Assembly (NCBI RefSeq): GCF_011927955.1 | Contig: NZ_JAATJN010000001.1 | Location: 3,472,001-3,536,000 of the forward strand | Direction: 5' to 3' | Length of the DNA stretch: 64,000 nucleotides | Origin: Brevibacterium marinum | GTDB taxonomy: Bacteria; Actinomycetota; Actinomycetes; Actinomycetales; Brevibacteriaceae | Shown here: piece after piece, positions 9,337-17,343 of the stretch | Numbering within the stretch: position 1 is the first letter of the stretch | How the letters are laid out: the number at the start of each line of letters is the position of its first letter | The notes under the pieces: model-generated | Seen by the model: the letters and a program-made list of their open reading frames with translations, nothing else | Database searches by the model: none | What the model was told of the DNA's origin: nothing | Translations under genes and position numbers: made by a program

Positions 9337-11073
9337 ATGAGCACATGGGCAGACACTCGTCCCTGGCTGAAGACCTGGGGAGACCTCGCGAGCAAGCCGT
9401 ACATTCTGGAGAAGTCCACGACGTTGCAGGACCTGGCGTCGACGGTGGCCACGCACGGCGGTGAAGAGGCCATCAGCTATTACGGGTTCAAACTGACTTG
9501 GTCGCAGTTCGATCGGTACTCCACGGCGTTCGCGGCCTATCTCGTCGAACACGGCATCGCTGTCGGCGATCGGGTCGCCATCTACGAGCAGAACACTCCC
9601 GCCTTCATGATCGCCACCTACGGCATCTGGAAGGTCGGAGGTGTCGTCGTCCCCCTCAATCCCATGTATCGCGGGGAGCTCGAGCACATCTTCGCCGACG
9701 CCGAGGTGAAGGGGCTCGTGGTCTCGAAGGCGGCATTCCTCAATCGAGTGGCACCCTACGCCGCGGCTCTGCCGCTCGTCGTGCTCAGCGACGACAGGAG
9801 TTTCCAGGTCGACGGCCCCGAGGCGATATTCTCCATGTTCGACGATCTGCCCGGAGCCCCCGGCGAGAATCCGGGCGCAGACCAGGTGCCGAACCTCCCC
9901 GATTTCCAGGCCGTCGTCGAATCGCATCTGGACACCGGCTTCACCCCGCTCATCCCCTCACCCGAGGATGAGGCGATCGTCGTCTACACCTCAGGAACCT
10001 CGGGCAAGGCCAAGGGTGCCTCCGGAACGCACGCCTCGGTGTCGAGCAACTCCCGCTACTGCGTGCGGACGCCGACGTTCGAACCCGGCGACGGTTTCCT
10101 CACCCTGGCCCCGGTCTTCCACATCACCGGGTTCGTCTGCCAGTTCATCGCCGGCGTCAGCGGTGGCGCACGGCTGATCCCCAACTATCGGTTCGACCCG
10201 GGCTCGCTCCTCGAACTCTTCCTGCGCGAGAAGCCGACATACATGGCAGGCCCTGCCACGGTCTACACCGCGATGCTGGCCCACCCCTCTGCGACAGCGG
10301 AGCACTTCGCGTCTTTCAAACGCATCATGTCCGGCGGCGCTCCCCTGCCCGAGGGGCTCGTGGACAAGTTCCGACAGAAGACCGGCATCTACATCGGCCA
10401 GGGCTACGGTCTGACCGAGACCTGCGCCCAGGTGGCCACGGTACCGCCCGAGCTGGAGGCCCCGGTGGATCCCGACAGCGGCAACCTCTCCTGCGGTCTG
10501 CCCCAGCCGGACACGATGATCCGCGTCCTCGACGACTCAGGACAGCCGCTGGGGCCCGATGAGATCGGTGAGGTCGCCATCTCGGGACCCGAGGTGGTCT
10601 CGAAGTACATCAACAATGAGCAGGCGACGGCCGAGCAGATCCCGGATGGGGAGCTGCGCACAGGTGATGTCGGGTATATGAACGAGGACGGTTGGCTGTT
10701 CATCGTCGACCGCAAGAAGGACATGATCAATGCCTCCGGGTTCAAGGTCTGGCCGCGAGAGGTCGAGGACGTCCTCTACACCCACCCCACGATCCAGGAA
10801 GCGGCGGTCGTCGGCGTCCCCGACGAATACCGCGGTGAGAGCGTCGCCGCGTTCGTGACTCTGCAGTCGGGACCCGAGGCCGATGGAGTCACCGAGGCGC
10901 AGGTCGTCGAGTTCTGCCGAGAGAGATTGGCCTCCTACAAGGCTCCGCACCGGGTGTCCTTCATCGACGAGCTGCCGAAGACGAGCTCAGGCAAGATCCT
11001 GCGGCGCACGATCCGCGCCGATGCGGTCGCCGCGGCGGAGGAGGCGAAGTCCGGGACGGTTACGGACGAGTGA
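9337..11073 (+). CDS. AMP-dependent acyl-CoA ligase
   Basis: A 578-residue ANL-family ligase and last gene of the kinase operon. Motifs are VVYTSGTSGKAKG (about residues 214-226), GYGLTET (about 355), GDVGYMNEDGWLFIVDRKKDMINASGFKVWPREVED and the C-terminal SSGKILRR lysine. An AAGGAAGTGAAG ribosome site precedes the ATG. It would activate the free acid that feeds the SDR, kinase and dehydrogenase, as LvaE does for levulinate. It differs strongly from the ligase at 1288-2856, so the two probably accept different acids. Confidence 0.9.
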   Translation: MSTWADTRPWLKTWGDLASKPYILEKSTTLQDLASTVATHGGEEAISYYGFKLTWSQFDRYSTAFAAYLVEHGIAVGDRVAIYEQNTPAFMIATYGIWKVGGVVVPLNPMYRGELEHIFADAEVKGLVVSKAAFLNRVAPYAAALPLVVLSDDRSFQVDGPEAIFSMFDDLPGAPGENPGADQVPNLPDFQAVVESHLDTGFTPLIPSPEDEAIVVYTSGTSGKAKGASGTHASVSSNSRYCVRTPTFEPGDGFLTLAPVFHITGFVCQFIAGVSGGARLIPNYRFDPGSLLELFLREKPTYMAGPATVYTAMLAHPSATAEHFASFKRIMSGGAPLPEGLVDKFRQKTGIYIGQGYGLTETCAQVATVPPELEAPVDPDSGNLSCGLPQPDTMIRVLDDSGQPLGPDEIGEVAISGPEVVSKYINNEQATAEQIPDGELRTGDVGYMNEDGWLFIVDRKKDMINASGFKVWPREVEDVLYTHPTIQEAAVVGVPDEYRGESVAAFVTLQSGPEADGVTEAQVVEFCRERLASYKAPHRVSFIDELPKTSSGKILRRTIRADAVAAAEEAKSGTVTDE

Positions 11074-11173
11074 ACTGCCGTCGCTGCCGTCCGGGCTGCC
11101 GATGACGTCAGCCTGTCGCGGCCGTCGCGTCCCTCCGCCGCGGCGGCCGCGTTCACGTATCGGAACAGACCGT

Positions 11174-11869
11174 TCAGGCGGAGTCCTCAGTGGACTTGAT
11201 CTCAACCGCAACATTGCTCAGATGCGCCTGCATAGCATCGGCAGCCCCATTCGCATCTCGGGTGCAGATGCCCTCGATGATAGCCAGATGCTGGGGCAAT
11301 GATTCTGCGGGCCGACCCGGCTTCTGCGCCAGCCTGTACTGATAACGCACAGCTTGGCCACGAAGGCGCTGAATCGTGTCTGCGGCCACCTGCTGTCCGC
11401 TGATCTCGATGATCAGTGCGTGCAGTTCCTTGTTCCCGGACGAGTACGCCTCACGGTCGTTGAGTTCGACGGCCCGGCTCATGCGTCGACCGATTTCGCG
11501 CAGCTGACCGATCTCCGCTTCAGAGACACGCTCGGCAGCCTTTCGAGCACACAAAGACTCCAGCGCGCCTCTGACCTCCGTTATCTCGACTGCCTCAGCA
11601 GGCGATACTGCCCGCACCCGCGCGCCGCGGTGCGCCACACGTTCGATGAGTCCTTCCGAACTGAGCTCAGTCAAAGCAATTCTCACATTGCCGCGCGAAG
11701 CTCCGTATTCGTTCGCAAGGTCTGCTTCGACCAACCGCTGGTTGGGCACGAGCTTTCCGGTCACGATGGCGTCTCGGAGTCGATGTCCCACATCCGCGGC
11801 GGTCATTCGAGCCGCAGTCGTCGACTCGGGATTCGATTCTTCCTGCGATGCCTCTGGTGAGACGCCCAT
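11174..11869 (-). CDS. GntR-family (FadR/FCD) transcriptional regulator
   Basis: A 231-residue regulator with an N-terminal winged helix (LRDAIVTGKLVPNQRLVEADLANEYGASRGNVRIAL, then LIERVAHRGARVR) and a C-terminal helical FCD ligand domain with a His-rich metal site (ELHALIIEIS, QHLAIIEGI). It is divergent from the ligI-ligK operon and separated from it by an inverted-repeat-rich promoter region. It is therefore the obvious local regulator, with a pathway dicarboxylate or tricarboxylate as likely inducer. Confidence 0.9.
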   Translation of the reverse strand: MGVSPEASQEESNPESTTAARMTAADVGHRLRDAIVTGKLVPNQRLVEADLANEYGASRGNVRIALTELSSEGLIERVAHRGARVRAVSPAEAVEITEVRGALESLCARKAAERVSEAEIGQLREIGRRMSRAVELNDREAYSSGNKELHALIIEISGQQVAADTIQRLRGQAVRYQYRLAQKPGRPAESLPQHLAIIEGICTRDANGAADAMQAHLSNVAVEIKSTEDSA

Positions 11870-11949
11870 TCCTATCCACTCCGAAAACTTGGTGAGCTCG
11901 TCCTCAACAGACTATCTGGTGGCGAGGGCGGAAGTTGAACCGAGTTTAT

Positions 11950-11972
11950 ATTGTCAACAATATTGTTAACAT
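11950..11972. promoter_or_regulatory. Candidate GntR operator
   Basis: Two related 10-mers, ATTGTCAACA (11950-11959) and ATTGTTAACA (11962-11971), are arranged 12 bases apart in an AT-rich island. The second contains the palindrome TGTTAACA. TTGTnnACAA-like sites are typical for FadR-group GntR regulators. The location between the regulator and the operon fits autoregulation and control of ligI. Confidence 0.5.
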
Positions 11973-12021
11973 GTAGAGTCGCTCTATCAGCGACGATAGA
12001 GACGCCAGAAAGGCGACAACG

Positions 12022-12924
12022 ATGCCCTTTGCTCCTACCCCAGGTTGGTTGAACTGGGAACGCGACCGAGCACACCCGGCAGTCGAGCTTCCCACGGGAA
12101 GTGTTGATGCTCATTGTCACGTCTTCGGACCCGGCGATGTCTTTCCCTACGCTCCGACACGCAAATACACGCCCTGCGATGCGTCCAAGCAGGATCTATT
12201 CCGACTGCATGAGGATCTCGGGATCGCTCGTCGAGTGATGGTCCAAGCGACATGCCACGGCACTGACAATGCGGCTCTGCTCGACGTGTTGGCAGCCGAT
12301 CCCGCTGCATCGCGAGGCGTCGTCTCCGTCTCGTCGGACATCACCGACGAAGAGCTGGCCCGGATGCACGAGCAGGGAGTACGCGGAGTCCGATTCAATT
12401 TCGTCAAACGACTGGTCGATCACTCCCCCGTCGCCGAGCTCATGCTCATCTCCGAGAAGATCAGAGCATTCGGGTGGCATATCGTCATCTACTTCGAAGC
12501 CGCTGACCTACCCGATCTGGAGAGCTTCCTCGCTGATCTGCCCGTTCCCCTCGTCGTCGACCACATGGGTCGTCCCGATGTATCAGAATCGTCGACCGGT
12601 GCCGAGTTCTCCCGTTTCATCTCCTTCGTCGACAAGACATCCGCGTGGGTCAAGGTCAGCTGCCCCGAGCGGCTCTCGCACTCGGGGCCCTTTGCGCGAA
12701 AGGGCAACACGGACATCTATGACGACGTCGTTCCATTTGCTCGTCGCGTCATCTCCGAATTTCCCGACCACGTGCTGTGGGGCACCGACTGGCCGCATCC
12801 GAATCTCAAATCCCATATGCCCGACGACGCCGTTCTTCTCAACTATCTCGCACAGATCACGGATTCGGATGCACAGCTGCGCCGTGTCCTGGTCGACAAT
12901 CCCACCGCCCTCTATTGGGCCTGA
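12022..12924 (+). CDS. ligI: 2-pyrone-4,6-dicarboxylate hydrolase
   Basis: Hydrolyses 2-pyrone-4,6-dicarboxylate (PDC) to 4-oxalomesaconate in the protocatechuate 4,5-cleavage pathway. The 300-residue amidohydrolase shows DAHCHVFGPGDVFPYAP near the N terminus, the QATCHGTDNAA segment, GVRFNFVKRLVDHSP, VVDHMGRPD and the terminal WGTDWPHPN with the catalytic Asp. These segments match the LigI family closely in order and spacing. The ATG at 12022 follows AGAAAGGCGACA. It is the first gene of the operon that also encodes a transporter and LigU/J/K-like enzymes. Confidence 0.9.
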   Translation: MPFAPTPGWLNWERDRAHPAVELPTGSVDAHCHVFGPGDVFPYAPTRKYTPCDASKQDLFRLHEDLGIARRVMVQATCHGTDNAALLDVLAADPAASRGVVSVSSDITDEELARMHEQGVRGVRFNFVKRLVDHSPVAELMLISEKIRAFGWHIVIYFEAADLPDLESFLADLPVPLVVDHMGRPDVSESSTGAEFSRFISFVDKTSAWVKVSCPERLSHSGPFARKGNTDIYDDVVPFARRVISEFPDHVLWGTDWPHPNLKSHMPDDAVLLNYLAQITDSDAQLRRVLVDNPTALYWA

Positions 12925-12950
12925 ACCTTCGGAAACGAACAGACGAAACC

Positions 12951-14330
12951 ATGGAAACCACAAATTCTGCCAATAGAATCAATCGACTGCCCATCACTCG
13001 ATTCCACAAAATCATCATCGTCGTGGTGGCGGTGGCCTACTTCTTTGAGTTCGCCGACATCAACACCTTTTCGACGACCGCCCCCAAAATAGCCCAAGTC
13101 TGGGGCCTGGACGTCAACCACATCGCCTACATCACCTCGATATCATTCGTCGGCATGTTCATCGGCTCCCTTGCCGGAGGCTGGTTGGCCGATCGGGCGG
13201 GCCGGAAAGCTGCATTCCTGTACACAACTCTGTGGTTCTCCGTCTTCTCAGCAGCCACGGTGCTCGCGTGGAACATCTATTCGCTGGGGATCCTGCGCTT
13301 CCTCACCTGCGCCGGACTGTCGGCGATGACGGTGGTCGCAGTCATCTACGTCAACGAGATCTTTCCTGCCAAGGTCCGCGGCAAGTACCTGGCGTATGCC
13401 ATAGTGATCGGCATCTGCGGAACTCCGGTGACCAATCTCATTGCCAGTGCGGTCGTGCCGATCAGCGATTGGTCCTGGCGACTGGTCTTCCTGTGGGGCA
13501 CTCTCGGCGTCGTCATCCTATTCATGATTCGGCATCTGCCGGAATCTCCCATGTGGCTCGAAAGCAAACGCCGCTTCTCCCGTGCCGAGGACGTGCTGCG
13601 AGAGATGGAGGCCAAGGTCTCCGGCTTCGCGGGTGACCTCCCTCAGCCGCTTGCTCCTGTGGCAGAGGTCCGCGAACAGAAGAAGTCCGGACTGCGGACT
13701 CTCATGCAGCGACGCTATCTTGTCCCCCTGCTCGTGCTCATAGTCCTGTGGGTGACTCAGACTGTCGGCTTCTTCGGTTACTCCAGTTGGGCGCCGACGC
13801 TGCTGTCGAAGCAGGGCATCAGTGTCGAGGACTCAATCCTCTACGTCGCGCTGGCCACGATCGGAGCACCATTGGGGTCCCTTCTGGCAGCATTCGTCAC
13901 CGACAAGTTCGAGCGCAAATGGCTACTTGTCATCTTCGGAACCACGATCGGCATCTCGGGACTGCTCTACGGCCTGACCTTCAGCCCCATTATGATCGTC
14001 GTGTTCGGGTTCTTGGTGAACATGTTCGAGCGGGGCTATACCTCGCTGGCCTACGCCTACTCTCCTGAGCTGTTCGACACCCGCACCAGATCATTGGGAA
14101 CGGGTATCGCCTACGGAATCGGTCGCCTGTCCAATGCAGTCGGGCCCTTGGTCATCGCATCGCTGTATACATCAACGGGCTATGCCTCCGTCTTCGTGTT
14201 CATTGCAGCCACATGGGTGGTTGGGGCGATCGTGCTTGCGCTGTTCGGTCGGAACACCAAGGTCAGACCCGTCCAGCAGGGCGACGGAATGTGCACAGCT
14301 GCGGCGTCGCCGGTTGGGGGCGAACAGTGA
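12951..14330 (+). CDS. MFS transporter, probable PDC or aromatic-acid importer
   Basis: A 459-residue, twelve-helix major facilitator of the metabolite:H+ symporter type. The signature loop is GGWLADRAGRK after helix 2, with a repeat TDKFERKW in the second half. The ATG at 12951 is chosen because the preceding extension of the frame overlaps ligI and looks non-protein-like. It is 26 bases after ligI and overlaps the next start (GTGA). Its place between PDC hydrolase and the oxalomesaconate enzymes suggests uptake of PDC or a related pyrone or tricarboxylate. That substrate is inferred from context only. Confidence 0.85.
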   Translation: METTNSANRINRLPITRFHKIIIVVVAVAYFFEFADINTFSTTAPKIAQVWGLDVNHIAYITSISFVGMFIGSLAGGWLADRAGRKAAFLYTTLWFSVFSAATVLAWNIYSLGILRFLTCAGLSAMTVVAVIYVNEIFPAKVRGKYLAYAIVIGICGTPVTNLIASAVVPISDWSWRLVFLWGTLGVVILFMIRHLPESPMWLESKRRFSRAEDVLREMEAKVSGFAGDLPQPLAPVAEVREQKKSGLRTLMQRRYLVPLLVLIVLWVTQTVGFFGYSSWAPTLLSKQGISVEDSILYVALATIGAPLGSLLAAFVTDKFERKWLLVIFGTTIGISGLLYGLTFSPIMIVVFGFLVNMFERGYTSLAYAYSPELFDTRTRSLGTGIAYGIGRLSNAVGPLVIASLYTSTGYASVFVFIAATWVVGAIVLALFGRNTKVRPVQQGDGMCTAAASPVGGEQ

Positions 14331-15529
14331 GGGTTGTCGATGACACGGATGACACGCATACGTCGTTCGGACCACGCGGTGACCAGACTTCGATCAGGAT
14401 GTGCCTGATGCGCGGGGGCACGTCTCGTGGACCGTTCTTCCGGGGATCCGATCTGCCGTCTGACCCTGAGATCCGCGATCGCGTCCTCCTATCCGTCATG
14501 GGCAGCCCTCATCCGCTGCAGGTGGATGGAGTCGGGGGCGGGCATTCGCTGACGAGCAAGGCCGGCATCGTCTCCTGCTCGCCGGCGCCGGAGGTCGATC
14601 TCGATTTCGAATTCGCCCAGCTGCAGCCCGATGCCTCGACGGTGCAGACAACAGCCAACTGTGGGAACATGCTTGCTGCGGTCGTCCCATTCGCGGTGGA
14701 GGCAGGGCTGATCGTTCCCGATTCCGATTCCACCGAAGTCACAGTGAGAACCACCAACACGGGCCTCATTGCCACTATCACCGTTCAGACGCCGAAGCTC
14801 AGCGCCGACGGCCCTCGGACCGTCAGCTATGACGGCTGTACGACGATTGACGGAGTCAGCGGATCATCGAGTCCGGTCTCCATCTTGTTCGTCAACACGG
14901 CTGGTTCGATCGCCCCCGGCCTGCTTCCGACCGGCAATCGTCTCGATTCCCTGAGTCTCCCCAACGGCGACCGCATAGGCGCCACAATGATCGACAACGG
15001 TCAGCCCCTCGTCCTGCTGCGAGCCCATGACCTCGGCCTCACCGGAGCGGAGGACCTCTCAGACCTGACCGCTGATTCCGCTCTCGCCGACACGCTCGAA
15101 CATCTGCGTCTCTCATCGGCACACATGATGGGCCTCGGCGATGTGACAGACAAGAACTACCCGAAGATGACCCTGCTCGCTCCCCCTGCCCAGGGGGGAG
15201 CGATAGCGACGAGGAGTTTCATCCCGCACACAGTTCACCGATCAATCGGAGTTCTGGCGGCGCTGACGGTCGCCACTGCATCCTGCATGGCAGGAACCGT
15301 TGCCTTTTCGCTGGCCGACCCAGGAGACGGCGAGAGCCGAACCCTTGAGATCGAACACCCCACCGGAGCATTTCCGGTCGATCTCCAGATCCTCGACAAC
15401 CGCGTCTGCCGTTCGGGTCTGACGAGAACGGCTCGCCTGATCATGGACGGTCAAGTCTTCGTCCCCAAGTCTGTATGGGCCCCGGTATCCGCTGAATCAG
15501 CCACCCACAAAGAAGGTACACAGAATTGA
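14327..15529 (+). CDS. galD: 4-oxalomesaconate tautomerase (PrpF/GalD family)
   Basis: A 400-residue PrpF-family isomerase. It shows LMRGGTSRGPFF near the N terminus, GVGGGHSLTSKAGIV, TTANCGNML and KMTLLAPP. In Pseudomonas putida GalD and Sphingobium LigU this family interconverts tautomers or isomers of 4-oxalomesaconate. The GTG at 14327 overlaps the MFS stop codon and is preferred over the longer frame. Flanking ligI and ligJ genes make the oxalomesaconate role much more likely than the methylaconitate role of true PrpF. Confidence 0.85.
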   Translation: MRVVDDTDDTHTSFGPRGDQTSIRMCLMRGGTSRGPFFRGSDLPSDPEIRDRVLLSVMGSPHPLQVDGVGGGHSLTSKAGIVSCSPAPEVDLDFEFAQLQPDASTVQTTANCGNMLAAVVPFAVEAGLIVPDSDSTEVTVRTTNTGLIATITVQTPKLSADGPRTVSYDGCTTIDGVSGSSSPVSILFVNTAGSIAPGLLPTGNRLDSLSLPNGDRIGATMIDNGQPLVLLRAHDLGLTGAEDLSDLTADSALADTLEHLRLSSAHMMGLGDVTDKNYPKMTLLAPPAQGGAIATRSFIPHTVHRSIGVLAALTVATASCMAGTVAFSLADPGDGESRTLEIEHPTGAFPVDLQILDNRVCRSGLTRTARLIMDGQVFVPKSVWAPVSAESATHKEGTQN

Positions 15530-16548
15530 TCATCGACTGTCACGGACATTACACGACCGCCCCAGCCTCTCTCAGAGCGTGGCGAGACGCCCAGATAGCT
15601 GCTCTCGACAGCGGTCCGGCACCGGATGGCGGCGGACCCACGATCAGCGATGATGAGATCCGAGAGTCCCTCGAAGGCAACCAGCTGAGGCTGATGGACG
15701 ATCGTGGAATCGACCTCACCATCTTCTCGCCCCGAGCATCGTTCATGGCCCACCATCTCGGCGACTTCGCCACATCCGCGAAATGGGCCCGAATCTGCAA
15801 TGATCTCTGCGCCAGAGTGTCCCGACTGTATCCTGACCGTTTTGCTCCAGCGATCATGCTCCCGCAGTCGCCCGGTGCGGACCTTGCGACCAGTGTCGAC
15901 GAAATCGATCGCTGTGTCGATGAGCATGACGTGGTGGCGCTCAACATCAACCCCGATCCCTCGGGCGGACACTGGACCTCTCCTCCGCTGACGGACGAGT
16001 CGTGGTTTCCGATCTACGAGAAGATGATCGAGCACGGGCTGCCGGCGATGGTCCACGTGTCGACTTCGGTCAACCCGGCATTCCACACAACCGGCGCCCA
16101 CTATCTCAATGCCGACACCACCGCCGTCATGCAGCTCATCGAGGGAGATCTCTTCGGCCGATATCCCGAGCTCAAACTGATCGTTCCACACGGCGGGGGT
16201 GCTGCGCCCTATCATTGGGGGCGTTTCCGCGGCCTCGCGCAGGCTCTGGGGAAGCCCGACCTCGAACAGCACATCCTCGGAAATCTGTATTTCGACACCT
16301 GCGTCTATCACCAGCCGGGAATCGATGAGCTGCTCTCCGTGATTCCCTCGCAGAATGTCCTCTTCGCTTCGGAGATGATCGGAGCCGTGCGCACCGTGGA
16401 TCCGACGACAGGCTTCAACTTCGACGACACCGTCCGCTATATCACCGATGCTGATCTGAGCGCTGAGGAACGTCAGGACATCTTCGAGCACAACGCCAGA
16501 CGGGTCTACCCGCGCCTTGATTCGCGAATCTCCTCTCACCGAGTGTGA
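15526..16548 (+). CDS. ligJ: 4-oxalomesaconate hydratase
   Basis: Adds water to 4-oxalomesaconate to give 4-carboxy-4-hydroxy-2-oxoadipate. The 340-residue amidohydrolase-superfamily protein begins MIIDCHGHYTTAP, the metal-binding HxH of LigJ enzymes. It then has FSPRASFMAHH, MVHVSTSVNPAFHTTGAHYLNADTT in two parts, VPHGGGAAPYHWGRF and FASEMIGA. The TTG start overlaps the galD stop (TTGA), with AGAAGG upstream. Its length matches known LigJ proteins. Confidence 0.9.
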   Translation: MIIDCHGHYTTAPASLRAWRDAQIAALDSGPAPDGGGPTISDDEIRESLEGNQLRLMDDRGIDLTIFSPRASFMAHHLGDFATSAKWARICNDLCARVSRLYPDRFAPAIMLPQSPGADLATSVDEIDRCVDEHDVVALNINPDPSGGHWTSPPLTDESWFPIYEKMIEHGLPAMVHVSTSVNPAFHTTGAHYLNADTTAVMQLIEGDLFGRYPELKLIVPHGGGAAPYHWGRFRGLAQALGKPDLEQHILGNLYFDTCVYHQPGIDELLSVIPSQNVLFASEMIGAVRTVDPTTGFNFDDTVRYITDADLSAEERQDIFEHNARRVYPRLDSRISSHRV

Positions 16549-16631
16549 ACCCGACCTCATCTCAGCGAAGTCGGAACACTCGACTCGGTTCCACCAGCAG
16601 TCAAGAATCGCCAACAGCAAAGGAAATCACA

Positions 16632-17315
16632 ATGTTCGACCTCGGTGTAGTGCATACGCAGATCGATCGCCCGCACCCGGAACAGGTCGAGCGATTGAGT
16701 GTCTTCGGAGTCGCCACAGTCCACGAGGCTCTCGGCCGTGTCGGCTTGATGCGACCATACATTCGGCCGATCTATCCGACAGCCAAGCTGTGCGGCCCAG
16801 TGGTCACGGTGCTCCTGCAACCAGGTGACAACTGGATGCTGCATGTAGCTGCCGAGCAGGTGCAGGACGGCGATGTGGTCGTCGCAGGCTGCACAACCGA
16901 GAGCGAAGACGGCTTCTTCGGTGAGCTCCTCGCTTCCTCGATTCGAGCTCGAGGTGGTCGCGGACTTGTCATCGACGGTGGCTGCCGCGACACTGCCGAC
17001 CTCGAAGCTCTCGACTTTCCCGTCTTCTCTCGCGCCATCAACGCCAAGGGCACTGTGAAGGTAACCCTGGGCTCAGTGAATGTTCCAGTGGTCTGCGCCA
17101 ATGCCCTCGTCCATCCGGGAGACGTTGTCGTTGCCGATCACGACGGCGTAGTAGTTGTTCCGCGCGACCGGGTATCCGACGTTGCCGACGCCGCTCAGAA
17201 GCGGGAGGACAATGAGGAAGCCAAACGTCGGCAGTTCGCCGAGGGCCACCTGGGGCTCGACGTCTACAACATGCGCGGCCCGCTGGAGCAGGCCGGGTTG
17301 AAGTACGTGGATTGA
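16632..17315 (+). CDS. ligK: 4-carboxy-4-hydroxy-2-oxoadipate aldolase / oxaloacetate decarboxylase
   Basis: Cleaves 4-carboxy-4-hydroxy-2-oxoadipate to pyruvate and oxaloacetate, the last step of the 4,5-cleavage route. The 227-residue RraA-fold protein has the usual length. It shows GDVVVAGCTTE, the GLVIDGGCRD segment holding the catalytic Arg-Asp pair, INAKGT, and GDVVVADHDGVVVVPR. The ATG at 16632 with AAAGGAAATCAC upstream is chosen over the longer frame. Together with ligI, galD and ligJ it completes conversion of PDC to central metabolites. Confidence 0.93.
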   Translation: MFDLGVVHTQIDRPHPEQVERLSVFGVATVHEALGRVGLMRPYIRPIYPTAKLCGPVVTVLLQPGDNWMLHVAAEQVQDGDVVVAGCTTESEDGFFGELLASSIRARGGRGLVIDGGCRDTADLEALDFPVFSRAINAKGTVKVTLGSVNVPVVCANALVHPGDVVVADHDGVVVVPRDRVSDVADAAQKREDNEEAKRRQFAEGHLGLDVYNMRGPLEQAGLKYVD

Positions 17316-17343
17316 GCAGGCTCGGACAGCCGTCGGTCGATGC

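Noticed and set aside
12022..12924. A generic amidohydrolase such as dihydroorotase or aminocarboxymuconate decarboxylase
   Set aside because: The specific LigI segments and the ligJ-ligK neighbours favour PDC hydrolase.
14213..14326. Longer N terminus for the oxalomesaconate tautomerase
   Set aside because: It overlaps the MFS C terminus and lacks family similarity; the GTG overlapping the stop codon gives the expected length.
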